64,000 bases of DNA from Flavobacterium sp. LC2016-12 (GCF_015351595.1 NZ_JADKPT010000002.1:62001-126000), one strand, 5' to 3'; positions 55,263-64,000 are shown, counted from the stretch's first letter. Notes: generated by a model from the sequence alone, not told the origin. A program made the numbers and translations.

Positions 55263-56240
55263 ATGAATACAAAATTTAAAACTATTAGTCTTTTATTTTT
55301 ATTAGTTATCACTTTAGTAAGTTGTGACACTAGCAGCGATGGCGATGCTATTATTATTTCTCCGCCAACTTCGGCAGCATTTAAAAGTATTAGCGAAAAA
55401 GGACTTAAAAGAAACACCCAAAACTTTACTATTACAGCCGGAGACGGAATGGTAACCTTTACTTCTGCAAAAGGCGTTAAAGTAAACATCAACGGAAACT
55501 GTTTAACCAAAAACGGAAATCCGGTAATAGGAACTGTAGCTATCGAATACATCGAACTTTTTGACAAAGGAAATATGTTAGTTACCAACAAACCAACAAT
55601 GGGAATTACGGCCGACGGAAAGAAAAATTTACTGATTTCCGGAGGAGAAATCTTCATCAAAGCGACTCAGGGCGGTGTTGAACTTCAAAATTCCTGTTCA
55701 ATGAGTATGATTATCCCAACTGCTTTAACTGATGGTTTGGACAATGCCATGACTTTATGGGCTGGTGTAATTGACGAAAAAGGTGAACTAGCCTGGAGAG
55801 AAGACAAAGAAGACAATGGCGGAAAAGGCGGTGTTCAGGGCGAAGGTGCCAACTATTATATAACTTTTGGAAACTTTGGATGGACAAATGTGGACCGCTT
55901 CTACAGCGATCCAAGACCTAAAACAACGATTCTTGTTGATGCTCCCGATGGCTATGATAACAACAATAGTGCGGTTTATTTATCTTATGACGGAGAAGGA
56001 ACAAATGCATTGGCTAAGTTAGATACTTACACCACAGCCGGATTATTCAGCGAACACTATGGTCAAATTCCGATTGGATTGGCTTGCCACGTGATTTTTG
56101 TGACGGAAGACAATGGCAACTGGCGCTACGCAATAAAAGCCGTTACCGTTGCCGCAAACGATGTTTACACCTTTACACTTGGAGAAACTGTGGTTGGAAC
56201 AGAAGCACAACTGGTAGCCGCAATCAATGCTATTCAGTAA
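55263..56240 (+). CDS. Lipoprotein of unknown function in the sigma/CHAT locus
   Basis: 325 residues. The lipoprotein signal ends in LVSC (about Cys20). The mature protein is beta-rich (GDGMVTFTSAKGVKVNINGN, GTVAIEYIELFDKGNML, ANYYITFGNFGWTNVDRFYS) without recognised catalytic motifs. It is directly preceded by the second ECF-type promoter and followed by a hairpin terminator. It probably faces the periplasm or cell surface. Confidence 0.75.
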   Translation: MNTKFKTISLLFLLVITLVSCDTSSDGDAIIISPPTSAAFKSISEKGLKRNTQNFTITAGDGMVTFTSAKGVKVNINGNCLTKNGNPVIGTVAIEYIELFDKGNMLVTNKPTMGITADGKKNLLISGGEIFIKATQGGVELQNSCSMSMIIPTALTDGLDNAMTLWAGVIDEKGELAWREDKEDNGGKGGVQGEGANYYITFGNFGWTNVDRFYSDPRPKTTILVDAPDGYDNNNSAVYLSYDGEGTNALAKLDTYTTAGLFSEHYGQIPIGLACHVIFVTEDNGNWRYAIKAVTVAANDVYTFTLGETVVGTEAQLVAAINAIQ

Positions 56241-56260
56241 CTTACAAAATACTTTTAAGA

Positions 56261-56287
56261 AAAAGTGGTGATTTGCTCATCACTTTT
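56261..56287 (+). terminator. Terminator after the lipoprotein gene
   Basis: AAAAGTGGTGA (56261-56271) pairs with TCATCACTTTT (56277-56287) through 11 bp including one G-T pair, loop TTTGC, followed by a T run. The downstream genes therefore need read-through or a separate promoter. Confidence 0.8.
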
Positions 56288-56350
56288 TTTTACATTTAAT
56301 CCAGTTTTAAAATTAATCCTGATGATTTTAAAGCTAAAAAACTACTAGCT

Positions 56351-58303
56351 ATGAAACCACTCTTGTCTATTTTCTTTATTCTATTTTCTATTCTCTCAAT
56401 AGGACAAACCAAAGTAAAAGACACCATAACCAGAAGAGCCAATATTGGTTTTATTCAAAACGGAAACGTTGTTAATTATAAACCCGAAACGCCGCCTTTG
56501 ATTCCGATTGCGGGTGCGCCAAAACCAAGTTATTCCTATTTATGGGAACTTGGCGATGGCCACTACAGCAAAGAAGCGGAACCTAAACATGTCTATAAAA
56601 ATAAAGGGACATACACTACCCGTTTGGCTGTAACTAACAATTATGACAACGGAAAACCACCAGCAACACGACCTAAAAAAGTAGCTATAAACGATATAAC
56701 GGATACGAATTATAAAGATATTGCATCAATAGAAGATCAAAATGGGTTCGCAATCATCAAAAACTGCGACCCTATTCCGGAACAGGAAATGGTAGTTGTA
56801 GTAGGTTATCAAAATCTGGAGAATTATGTAGCGAGCGGAAAACTGTATTTGTTTTATAATGAAAAACAATTCAAAAACAATAATTTTGAATTGGTCGATT
56901 TTAGAACCTATGCCAACGAACGCGAAATAAACGAAAACACAGTTGCTTCTGTTGATGATTTGGATGATTCTAAAAATTATCTGACTTCCTCCGAAAACTT
57001 AGTTAAGCTCAAAAAATACCGAAATACAACCACTGAAGAAGATTTGGATGCTTCCTTATTAGAAGCTAATAAAACCTATCATAACGTTTCGGTTTTAGAA
57101 TTTGATGATACCAATCCGGGCGAAACACGCAATGTTTTTTATACGTTTAAAACCACTCCCGAAATGATAAAAGACACCAGCGCAACAGTTACGATGCGTG
57201 GCATTTTTGTTCCAAATCGAAGTTATAAAAACCACAAAATTAAAAATCTGGAAATGGAGATTGTCACTTCTCACGACCCGAACAAAATGGGATCGAACGG
57301 AAGTTTTATGAATTACAGATTGGTGCGTTTTAAAAGAGTGAATTTTAAAACCCGTTTTCAAAATAACGGCGAAGGTCCGGCGCGAATGATTCGGTTAGAA
57401 ACGGATATTCCGGATATGTTTGATAAAAAGACATTTCAGATTGAAGACATGTATCCAAGATGTCCGATTTGTCCAAAAGACGAAGAACCAACTGTAAGTT
57501 GTCTGGATACAATTATCAAACAAAAACAGATTTTCTTCACTTTCAAAAACATTTATTTGCCGGGAAGTGAACAGAAAAATGTACATGAAAAAGATTCTAC
57601 AAAAGGTTTTGTAAAATATTCAATGAAGTTTGCAGAGGACTTCCATAAAGTAAAAACCCGAAGCCGAACAGCAATTATATTTGATAAAAACGAACCTATA
57701 ATAACCAATTACGCCACTACCCGATTCTTGCCCGGAATTTCGATTGGTGCAAAAGCCGGATACAATTTATATCCTGATTTAGATAAATCGACAAGCTATT
57801 TTGTGGGCGCCACGATTTCGCCTTTTAAATCCTATCGTTTTTATTGGCAGGCAGAATGGGTTAATGCTTTGAACAAGTACGATAGTGAAGTTGATATTAA
57901 AAATGAAATAAACACAAACGCAAACGGAGTAAGACAATTGGTGCGTACCACTACTGAGACAGAAAACAAAAATGTCAATTGGGAAGTTCCGCTTTTGATT
58001 CGCTATAACATTAATAATTATATTGGAATTGGTGCTGGAATTCAGGCGAATATCAATGTCTCTGAAGAACAAAATCAGAATATAAAAACCGAAACTTTTG
58101 AAGCTGAAAAAGAAGTTTTTTTAATTAGTACAACCACAACATCCAATACAATAAAAAACTCCTTTACTGATATTAAGACTGGTCTTTTGTTTGATTTAAC
58201 GGCTGGTTTCGCCAGAATTGGTCCAAGTTTGGGTGCGAGATATGTGATTAATTTTGAACAGAATTTTAATTATTTCCAGTTTTACGGGATTTGGAAGTTT
58301 TGA
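56351..58303 (+). CDS. PKD-domain protein with C-terminal beta barrel
   Basis: 650 residues. A signal peptide (LLSIFFILFSILSIG) is followed by a PKD domain (about 52-118; YSYLWELGDGHYSKEAEPKH). A middle region has a cysteine pair (RCPICPKDE, about 372-380). The C-terminal ~190 residues alternate like an outer-membrane beta barrel (SIGAKAGYNLYP, YIGIGAGIQANINV, LGARYVINFEQ) and end in an aromatic strand (FYGIWKF). I infer an outer-membrane protein displaying a PKD module. No substrate is evident. Its stop codon directly abuts the inverted repeat at 58304. Confidence 0.78.
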   Translation: MKPLLSIFFILFSILSIGQTKVKDTITRRANIGFIQNGNVVNYKPETPPLIPIAGAPKPSYSYLWELGDGHYSKEAEPKHVYKNKGTYTTRLAVTNNYDNGKPPATRPKKVAINDITDTNYKDIASIEDQNGFAIIKNCDPIPEQEMVVVVGYQNLENYVASGKLYLFYNEKQFKNNNFELVDFRTYANEREINENTVASVDDLDDSKNYLTSSENLVKLKKYRNTTTEEDLDASLLEANKTYHNVSVLEFDDTNPGETRNVFYTFKTTPEMIKDTSATVTMRGIFVPNRSYKNHKIKNLEMEIVTSHDPNKMGSNGSFMNYRLVRFKRVNFKTRFQNNGEGPARMIRLETDIPDMFDKKTFQIEDMYPRCPICPKDEEPTVSCLDTIIKQKQIFFTFKNIYLPGSEQKNVHEKDSTKGFVKYSMKFAEDFHKVKTRSRTAIIFDKNEPIITNYATTRFLPGISIGAKAGYNLYPDLDKSTSYFVGATISPFKSYRFYWQAEWVNALNKYDSEVDIKNEINTNANGVRQLVRTTTETENKNVNWEVPLLIRYNINNYIGIGAGIQANINVSEEQNQNIKTETFEAEKEVFLISTTTTSNTIKNSFTDIKTGLLFDLTAGFARIGPSLGARYVINFEQNFNYFQFYGIWKF

Positions 58304-58475
58304 TTTTTTCACCATATAAGTGATGTAAGTTCATGTTAAAAACCGGATAACTTATTATCGAAATATGCTTCTCTATATTAAAAGTAACATAGAAGCTTAT
58401 ATAACCTCTTTAGTTTGATTTTAGAATTATACGCAACGATTAATATGAACTTACATCACTTATATGGTGAAAAAA
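58304..58475. repeat. 31-bp inverted-repeat element overlapping the CHAT start region
   Basis: 58304-58334 is the exact reverse complement of 58445-58475, which begins ATGAACTTACATCACTTATA. The arms enclose 110 bases with a smaller GCTTCT/AGAAGC hairpin. A third, direct partial copy (58494-58517, 23 of 24 identical to 58445-58468) forms the first eight codons of the CHAT gene. The layout is that of a small non-coding mobile element. Confidence 0.8.
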
Positions 58476-58493
58476 AATACGCCATCAATTAAC

Positions 58494-61157
58494 ATGAACT
58501 TATATCACTTATATGGTTTAATCTTTTTTTTTATAAATCTGAATGTTTTTGGACAGCATCAGGAAGATAAAATATATAATACAATTGATGTTTTTGTTGC
58601 TCATCCTTCCGCGAAAGCGTTACAGAATTTAACGAAAACGGAGGCTGATTTCTGGAGAAATTCCAAACCAAAAACTACCGATGAATTACTGGCAATTGTG
58701 GTTTTAAACTGCAATAAAGCCTATTATGAAAATCAGTTCGGGCAAACGGAAAAAGCGATTTCGAGTTATGAAAAAGCCTGGCAAATTTATCAGAAACAGC
58801 AACTTTCCAATTATGATATTATTGAATTTTGCCTGAAACCTTTGGGTAATTTATACACCGTTTTAGGTGATTATGATAATGCTGAGAATACTATTAAACA
58901 GTATTTTTTTATTGTCAATACTACCAAAAATTATTCTGATGCACAAAAACAGAAATTTGCTGCGATTTTGAATTTATCGAATGTGTATCAGAGTTCCGGA
59001 AAGATTTCTTTGGCTATTGAATTATTGGAAAACACTTTAAAAACAGAAAAATTATCGAATGTTCAAAAAGGGACTTTGCTGAATAATTTGGGGAATAATT
59101 ATATATTAAGTTCGGCTGGAAATTTGATGCGGCCGGAGATTTATGACAAAGCCGAAAATGCTTTTGAATCGGCGGTTAATTATCTTAAAAATGAAAAAGA
59201 GCAATCAGAAACTTTATCCAATTCTTATCGAAATCTGGCAACTCTTAATAGGCAAAGACAACAATTTGAAGTCGCCGATTCGTATTTAACAAAAGCTGAA
59301 AAACTGTATTTTCAAACTAAAAACCAACAGCCACGAAAAGTAGCAAAACTCTATTATGAAAAAGCTTTATTGCTTTTTGATGAGCAAAAATATGATGAAA
59401 GTGAGAAACAGATTTCTGCAGTTTTTAAAATTCTAATTCCCAACTATTCTTTAAAAAACATTTCTCCCAATCAAAATCAATTGTATGCTGAAACGGTTTT
59501 AATTGATGTTTTAGATTTACAAGCAGAAATTCTATTCAAACAAAATCATCCAAAAAAAGCTCTCGACGCCTTCAAACTTTCTTTTTATATCGAAGATCTT
59601 TTGATGAATGGATTAATTTATGAAAATTCTAAAATTATAACCCAAATCAGAGCGCGCAATCGTACTGAGAAATGTCTTTTGATTTATGATCGATTGTATG
59701 AGGAAGACAGTAAAATACAATATTTAGACGACGCTTTTCAATTGGCCGAAAAAACAAAATCCGGAATTTTAAAAGGTTATCGTTCAAATATTAAAGACGC
59801 TTCCGCGAAAGAAAAACAAATTATACAGCAATTTCAGAATGTCAATAACACTATTATAAAAGAACAGCAAAAAGGCGATTTAGCCAATATTTCAAAAATA
59901 AATCAGCTTATAAAAAAGCAAAATGAATTGATGCTTTTGCTGAAAAATATTCAATCTGAAAACCCGGATTATATTCCTGAAAACTGTAATTTAAAACAAT
60001 TGTTTTCAAAGTTAGAAAACGATAAAGCTGTTTTAGTTTATTATTTTATCGGAAATGAAAATCTGTTTTATTTCACTTTACAAAATAATAGAATCAATTT
60101 TAAGCATATATATACTGCACACAGATCTATGCTCGAAATTGTGAAATTTATTGATTATTTCAGTTCTGCAGACGCGATTACAAATGATGTTTCGGGATAT
60201 AATTATTATGGAAAAAGAGTTTATGATTTGTTGAAATTACCTTCAAATGTCATCTATAAAAACCTCATCATTGTTCCTGATGGAATTTTGAATTTCCTTC
60301 CTTTTGAAACATTGATTACCACAGAATCAAACACAACCAATTTTGCTAAAATGCATTATTTGCTCAATGATTTCAATATTGCCTATAATAATTCAGCAAA
60401 TATGTATCTGAATTCAAAACCAATTTCAAAATCACATAAAACAGTTTTGGGCGTTTTTCCCATATTCGAAAAAACGGCTTTTGAATTGACTTATTCAAAG
60501 AAAGAATTAGAATCCATCCGAAGTAATTTCAAGGGAAAATATTTAGAAAATTCAGGAGCGAGTTTTTCAAATTTCAAAAACAATGCTTCCAATTATTCCA
60601 TTTTACATTTAAGTACACATGCTTCTTCCGGCGATGTTGAAACTCCGGCAAGTATTAAATTCTCTGATCAGGAAATATTGTATTCTGAATTGTATAACCT
60701 CAACATCAATCCGGATTTAGTGGTTTTAAGTGCTTGCGAAACCGGAATTGGTAAACTCTATAAAGCCGAAGGCACCATGAGTGTGGCGCGAGGTTTTCAG
60801 TTTGCCGGCGCACAAAATTTACTATTTTCTTTATGGAAAGTAAACGATTATACCACATCGGTTTTTATGACTGATTTCTATAAAAATGTCAAAAATGATG
60901 TTCCTTATTTTGAAGGTAATGCCGATGCGAAAATTGCTTTTTTGAATGATAAATCGATTCCGAATGCTAAAAAATCTCCCTATTACTGGAGCTCGTTTGT
61001 GTATTACGGTTCAATCTCACAGAAAGAAAAAACATCAAATTATATCTATTATATCATTAGTTTATTGACTGTAATTGGTTTATTTTTGATACTCAATCAT
61101 TATCGAAAATGGAAAATCTTCACGAGGTTCTTAAAAAAAAGAGCTACAAAAAAATAA
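58494..61157 (+). CDS. TPR-CHAT caspase-like protein, membrane-anchored
   Basis: 887 residues from ATG 58494, which gives a clean signal peptide (GLIFFFINLNVFG). ATG 58464 would add ten residues. TPR repeats fill about 60-400 (ISSYEKAWQIYQKQQ, LLNNLGNNYILSS). A CHAT cysteine-protease domain spans about 560-840, with catalytic His709 (LHLSTHASSGD) and Cys748 (VVLSACETGIGKLYKAEG). A C-terminal membrane segment (YYIISLLTVIGLFLIL) leads to a basic tail. Signal peptide plus basic tail predict that TPR and CHAT face the periplasm. CHAT proteins are proteases related to caspases and separase, some in defence or cell death. It overlaps the next gene by 49 bases. Confidence 0.88.
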   Translation: MNLYHLYGLIFFFINLNVFGQHQEDKIYNTIDVFVAHPSAKALQNLTKTEADFWRNSKPKTTDELLAIVVLNCNKAYYENQFGQTEKAISSYEKAWQIYQKQQLSNYDIIEFCLKPLGNLYTVLGDYDNAENTIKQYFFIVNTTKNYSDAQKQKFAAILNLSNVYQSSGKISLAIELLENTLKTEKLSNVQKGTLLNNLGNNYILSSAGNLMRPEIYDKAENAFESAVNYLKNEKEQSETLSNSYRNLATLNRQRQQFEVADSYLTKAEKLYFQTKNQQPRKVAKLYYEKALLLFDEQKYDESEKQISAVFKILIPNYSLKNISPNQNQLYAETVLIDVLDLQAEILFKQNHPKKALDAFKLSFYIEDLLMNGLIYENSKIITQIRARNRTEKCLLIYDRLYEEDSKIQYLDDAFQLAEKTKSGILKGYRSNIKDASAKEKQIIQQFQNVNNTIIKEQQKGDLANISKINQLIKKQNELMLLLKNIQSENPDYIPENCNLKQLFSKLENDKAVLVYYFIGNENLFYFTLQNNRINFKHIYTAHRSMLEIVKFIDYFSSADAITNDVSGYNYYGKRVYDLLKLPSNVIYKNLIIVPDGILNFLPFETLITTESNTTNFAKMHYLLNDFNIAYNNSANMYLNSKPISKSHKTVLGVFPIFEKTAFELTYSKKELESIRSNFKGKYLENSGASFSNFKNNASNYSILHLSTHASSGDVETPASIKFSDQEILYSELYNLNINPDLVVLSACETGIGKLYKAEGTMSVARGFQFAGAQNLLFSLWKVNDYTTSVFMTDFYKNVKNDVPYFEGNADAKIAFLNDKSIPNAKKSPYYWSSFVYYGSISQKEKTSNYIYYIISLLTVIGLFLILNHYRKWKIFTRFLKKRATKK

Positions 61158-61549
61158 AATTCAAAGTTACCAAGACGCAACATCTTTTGATAAAAGCAAA
61201 AATCAATGGTATTTTGGGGAATTTTATTCTTGATACAGGAGCTTCCAATACTTGTATAGGTTTTGAAAGTGTTGAACTTTTTAGTGTTACAGCAAAAAAA
61301 TCAAAAACCAAAGCTTCAGGAGCTGGCGGAACAGGTATGCGAACGCAAATTTCGGCCAGTAATCTTTTACAAATCGGAAGCTGGAAAAATGCAGATTTCA
61401 GTTTAGTAATTTTTGATCTTTCGCATGTTAATGAAGCATTGGAAGCTTATAAATCAAAGGCGGTTGATGGTATTATTGGTGCTGATGTTTTATTGGAAGG
61501 CAAGGCTATTATTGATTATTATAATCATTATCTTTATCTAAAATTATAA
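61109..61549 (+). CDS. Retropepsin-like aspartic protease
   Basis: 146 residues, a single clan AA domain. The catalytic motif is FILDTGASNTCIG with Asp42-Thr-Gly-Ala, followed by a flap-like Gly-rich segment (ASGAGGTGM) and the C-terminal hydrophobic-Gly motif VDGIIGADVLL. The size fits an enzyme working as a homodimer. No signal peptide is seen, so it is probably cytoplasmic, unlike its partner. The start lies inside the last 49 bases of the CHAT gene, showing tight coupling. Confidence 0.87.
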   Translation: MENLHEVLKKKSYKKIKFKVTKTQHLLIKAKINGILGNFILDTGASNTCIGFESVELFSVTAKKSKTKASGAGGTGMRTQISASNLLQIGSWKNADFSLVIFDLSHVNEALEAYKSKAVDGIIGADVLLEGKAIIDYYNHYLYLKL

Positions 61550-61574
61550 ATTTAAGTTTTTGAAATTTATAATT
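61542..61574 (+). terminator. Possible terminator after the aspartic protease
   Basis: AATTATAAATTT (61542-61553) pairs with AAATTTATAATT (61563-61574), a 12-bp all-AT stem that overlaps the stop codon. It is weak because no GC pairs support it. Confidence 0.4.
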
Positions 61575-61656
61575 CCAAGACTTTATAATTCAAGATTTCA
61601 TGTTTAAAGAAAATTTAATGTGAAGTTGTTTTGTGAGAAAATCATTCTTTATACAA

Positions 61657-61684
61657 TTGTAGAATCGCTTTTTGTATATATTTG
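61657..61684 (+). promoter_or_regulatory. Primary-sigma promoter of the SprB-repeat gene
   Basis: TTG (61657-61659), 17 bases, TATATTTG (61677-61684), a full consensus match 29 bases before ATG 61713. This gene can thus be expressed independently of the upstream sigma/CHAT genes. Confidence 0.6.
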
Positions 61685-61712
61685 TTAAGTCCATTTTAAC
61701 AAATCTAATACT

Positions 61713-63224
61713 ATGAAAAAAACATTATTTTGTTTTCTTTTCTTTTTTACTACTGTTTTTTATGCCCAGGTTACCAATATTGAACACTGTGCTGGTGATA
61801 CTAATTTTGACTTAACAATTCGAAAAACTGAATTACTAGACAATCTAAATCCCACTGAAACCTCAATTAGTTATCATTTAAGTCTTGAAGAAGCAAACAA
61901 CAATACAAATGCAATTGCAAATCCTTCGGGCTATATCAGTACTGAAAATTCTAAAACCATTTATGCCCGAATTGATAATCTTGGGACTATTACAACCAAT
62001 TATTTTAATTTAATTTTAAACTCTTATTTGATTTCTCTTATAACTACAGAAGGAATTTCTTGTATAAACCCCGAAGGAACTGTTACTATTATGGGAAGTG
62101 GAGGAAAATCTCCTTATCAATATGCATTTAATGGAGGCTCTTATAGCTCTGCTAATGTATTTACCAATTTAGAACCGGGAATGTACATGATAAATACAAA
62201 AGATGCTTTAGGCTGTGTCTATTCACTGATGGTTGCCCTTGTTGCTTATCAACCAATCATTGCAGAAGTATTAAAAAAAGATGTAACTTGTTCTGGAATG
62301 AAAGATGGATCTATTACAATAAATACATCTGGCGGAAATTTACCTTTTACTTATTCTCTTAAAGATCTTTCCGGAACACCGATAGTAAGTGAGCAATCGA
62401 CAATGGTTTTCGCAAATTTAGAGGCGGGAAATTATACTGTCGAAATTACCGATGCCACTGGATGCAAAGTATTACTTCAGACCTATATAACGGAACCTAC
62501 ACCTTTAATTGCAGATGTTCTTGTAGAAAATCTAACAATAACCATTACAGCAATTGGAGGAAGTGGCCAATATGAATATTCCTTAGAAGGAATTAATTTT
62601 CAGTCTAATCCTGTTTTTAAAGTCCCTAATTATGGAAATTATAAAATAACAGTAAGGGATACAAATGGCTGTGGTGTGTATGTAATTGATGTAACTGTAG
62701 ACCCACCACCACCATTGATAGACGGAAAAGACGAATTAACACTTGAATTTAAACCTGGACAAACTTTAGCAGATCTTGTTGTTGAAGGACAAAATATAAA
62801 ATGGTATAGCAGTGATAATGCTGCGGCTGGAAAAATGAGTAAATCAGCTTTGGAAGCTACTTTGCCATTAACTACAATTCTGGTTGACGGAACGACCTAT
62901 TACGCTTCGCAAACCATAAACGGAATTGAAAGCAGAGAACGTCTTGCTGTAACGGCAAAATTAAATGGCGATCTTTCGACTCCCGATTTTGTTTTACCCA
63001 ATTTTAAATACTATCCAAATCCTATTCAGCATGTTTTGAGTGTTGACAATACTTCAAACATTGATAAAATCGAAATAATTTCTATTTCCGGAAAATCTAT
63101 TCTAGAGAAAAAAATCAACAACACACATTCAGAAATTGATTTATCAAATGTTGCATCAGGATTTTATTTCTTAAAAGTTATTTCAGAAGGTCAAACTAAA
63201 ACAATTAAGATTGTAAAGAAATAA
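61713..63224 (+). CDS. SprB-repeat surface protein with T9SS sorting domain
   Basis: 503 residues: signal peptide (LFCFLFFFTTVFYA), an N-terminal domain (about 22-105), then SprB-type repeats. Repeat-like units are VTIMGSGGKSPYQYAFNGGS (about 127-146) and KDGSITINTSGGNLPFTYSL (about 197-216), each ending in ...DA.GC. The last ~75 residues (YYPNPIQHVLSVDNTS to IKIVKK) are a type A T9SS sorting signal. SprB-like proteins are cell-surface adhesins linked to gliding. It has its own promoter and may not belong to the CHAT unit. Confidence 0.85.
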   Translation: MKKTLFCFLFFFTTVFYAQVTNIEHCAGDTNFDLTIRKTELLDNLNPTETSISYHLSLEEANNNTNAIANPSGYISTENSKTIYARIDNLGTITTNYFNLILNSYLISLITTEGISCINPEGTVTIMGSGGKSPYQYAFNGGSYSSANVFTNLEPGMYMINTKDALGCVYSLMVALVAYQPIIAEVLKKDVTCSGMKDGSITINTSGGNLPFTYSLKDLSGTPIVSEQSTMVFANLEAGNYTVEITDATGCKVLLQTYITEPTPLIADVLVENLTITITAIGGSGQYEYSLEGINFQSNPVFKVPNYGNYKITVRDTNGCGVYVIDVTVDPPPPLIDGKDELTLEFKPGQTLADLVVEGQNIKWYSSDNAAAGKMSKSALEATLPLTTILVDGTTYYASQTINGIESRERLAVTAKLNGDLSTPDFVLPNFKYYPNPIQHVLSVDNTSNIDKIEIISISGKSILEKKINNTHSEIDLSNVASGFYFLKVISEGQTKTIKIVKK

Positions 63225-63283
63225 ACCTAATTAAATTCCAAATAATGAATCCCAAATTCCAAATTTGGGAACTTCAGTCAAAT

Positions 63284-63321
63284 AAAAAATCCCAAACTCC
63301 TTTCGGAATTTGGGATTTTTT
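63284..63321. terminator. Bidirectional terminator before the RND gene
   Basis: AAAAAATCCCAAA (63284-63296) pairs with TTTGGGATTTTTT (63309-63321), a 13-bp perfect stem with A and T runs. It serves the convergent SprB-repeat and RND genes. An overlapping smaller repeat CCCAAATT...AATTTGGG lies at about 63251-63269. Confidence 0.88.
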
Positions 63322-63342
63322 CAATCTAAAATTAAATCAAAA

Positions 63343-64000
63343 TTAATGGGTATGTTTAGGATTAAAACCGTCCTCACTTAATTCTGTATGCTCATAATCA
63401 GCAACCATTTCAGCTTCGTAATCGATTTTTTCTCCTTTGCTAACTTTAGCAATTATTTTCTCCATGATGTTATAAATAACCGGAACCACAATTAAGGTTA
63501 GGAATAAAGAAGAAATTAATCCTCCGATAATTACCCAAGCCAATCCGTTTTTCCATTCCGCTCCAGCTCCAGATGCTAATGCAATTGGGAACATACCAAA
63601 TACCATCGCAATTGTAGTCATCAAAATCGGACGTAAACGAGCGTGATTTGCCTGAATTAATGCCGTTCTGATTGATTCTCCAGCTGCTCTTCTTTGGTTT
63701 GTATAATCAACAAGCATGATCGCATTCTTACATACCAGACCAATCAACATGATGATACCTAAAATGGTAAAGATGTTTAATGAGTTGTTTGTTAAAGCTA
63801 ATGCCAACATCGCACCAATAAACGAAAGCGGAATCGCAAATAATACTACGAATGGGTGAACGAAACTGTCATATAAACTCACCATTACAAGATAAACCAA
63901 AATAATAGCGGCTAATAAAGCGATTCCTAAAGTACCAAATCCTTCAGATTGGTTCTCCTGGTCACCTCCCCAGATATAGTTAACACCAGCTGGTTTTTCA
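63343..64000 (-). CDS. RND efflux pump (HAE1/AcrB type), C-terminal part
   Basis: 219 codons are in frame up to the window edge, so the N-terminus (~800 residues) is outside. The visible part covers the last membrane helices. GIIMLIGLVCKNAIMLVDYT, ALIQANHARLRPILMTTIAM and GLAWVIIGGLISSLFLTLIV are diagnostic for the hydrophobe/amphiphile efflux family. The tail is His/acid-rich (GFNPKHTH). Membrane-fusion and outer-membrane partners would be expected outside the window. Confidence 0.93.
   Translation of the reverse strand, partial: EKPAGVNYIWGGDQENQSEGFGTLGIALLAAIILVYLVMVSLYDSFVHPFVVLFAIPLSFIGAMLALALTNNSLNIFTILGIIMLIGLVCKNAIMLVDYTNQRRAAGESIRTALIQANHARLRPILMTTIAMVFGMFPIALASGAGAEWKNGLAWVIIGGLISSLFLTLIVVPVIYNIMEKIIAKVSKGEKIDYEAEMVADYEHTELSEDGFNPKHTH

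Overview
The window looks like a chromosomal segment of a Flavobacterium-type member of the Bacteroidetes. The basis is low GC, TAnnTTTG promoter elements with little Shine-Dalgarno use, a GLPGLI-family protein, SusC/SusD proteins, several type IX secretion (T9SS) C-terminal sorting domains, SprB-like repeats and a long-tailed ribosomal protein S16. No tool was run. Family names come from reading motifs, and functions beyond the family level are marked as inference.

Layout. 1-3074: end of a GLPGLI gene and a TonB-receptor-like outer-membrane protein. 3571-9088: leuC-leuD-methyltransferase-citramalate/isopropylmalate synthase-leuB. The synthase matches remembered citramalate synthase residues, so the operon may feed isoleucine as well as leucine. 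9220-12294: RNA-binding protein, small lipoprotein, rpsP-rimM and a tRNA methyltransferase. 12343-13995: S41 peptidase. 14040-20270: peptide-export cluster with HlyD adaptor, C39-peptidase ABC exporter, two small leader peptides (one with six cysteines), a VKOR-thioredoxin oxidase and a divergent double-glycine peptide. 20460-24929: three tandem TPR sensor paralogues, only one with an AraC DNA-binding domain. 25094-28692: glutaryl-CoA-dehydrogenase-like enzyme, DUF3050 protein, SGNH hydrolase lipoprotein and GNAT acetyltransferase.

29071-43947: polysaccharide utilisation locus (PUL) with a propeller/Y_Y_Y/LuxR regulator, SusC, SusD, LamG lipoprotein, GH144-like endo-beta-1,2-glucanase, a second (alpha/alpha)-barrel-like secreted protein, a secreted phosphodiesterase with an inserted LamG domain, and decayed relics (an orphan sorting domain and a sulfatase). 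I infer that the target is a beta-1,2-glucan, perhaps a phosphoglycerol-decorated one. 44021-49464: tRNA-Ser, LysR/MFS pair, then tatD, acyltransferase and asparaginase. 49731-53087: two more S41 peptidases beside palindromic intergenic repeats.

53391-63224: the most unusual block. An ECF-like sigma factor and a membrane TPR protein (putative anti-sigma) diverge from a small membrane protein, a lipoprotein, a PKD/beta-barrel protein, a signal-peptide-bearing TPR-CHAT caspase-like protein, a retropepsin-like aspartic protease and a SprB-repeat T9SS protein. Two identical GGGGTAACAATT / TTGATATA promoter-like pairs with the same spacing precede the first two genes of the divergent arm. The window closes with the C-terminal part of an RND efflux pump on the minus strand.
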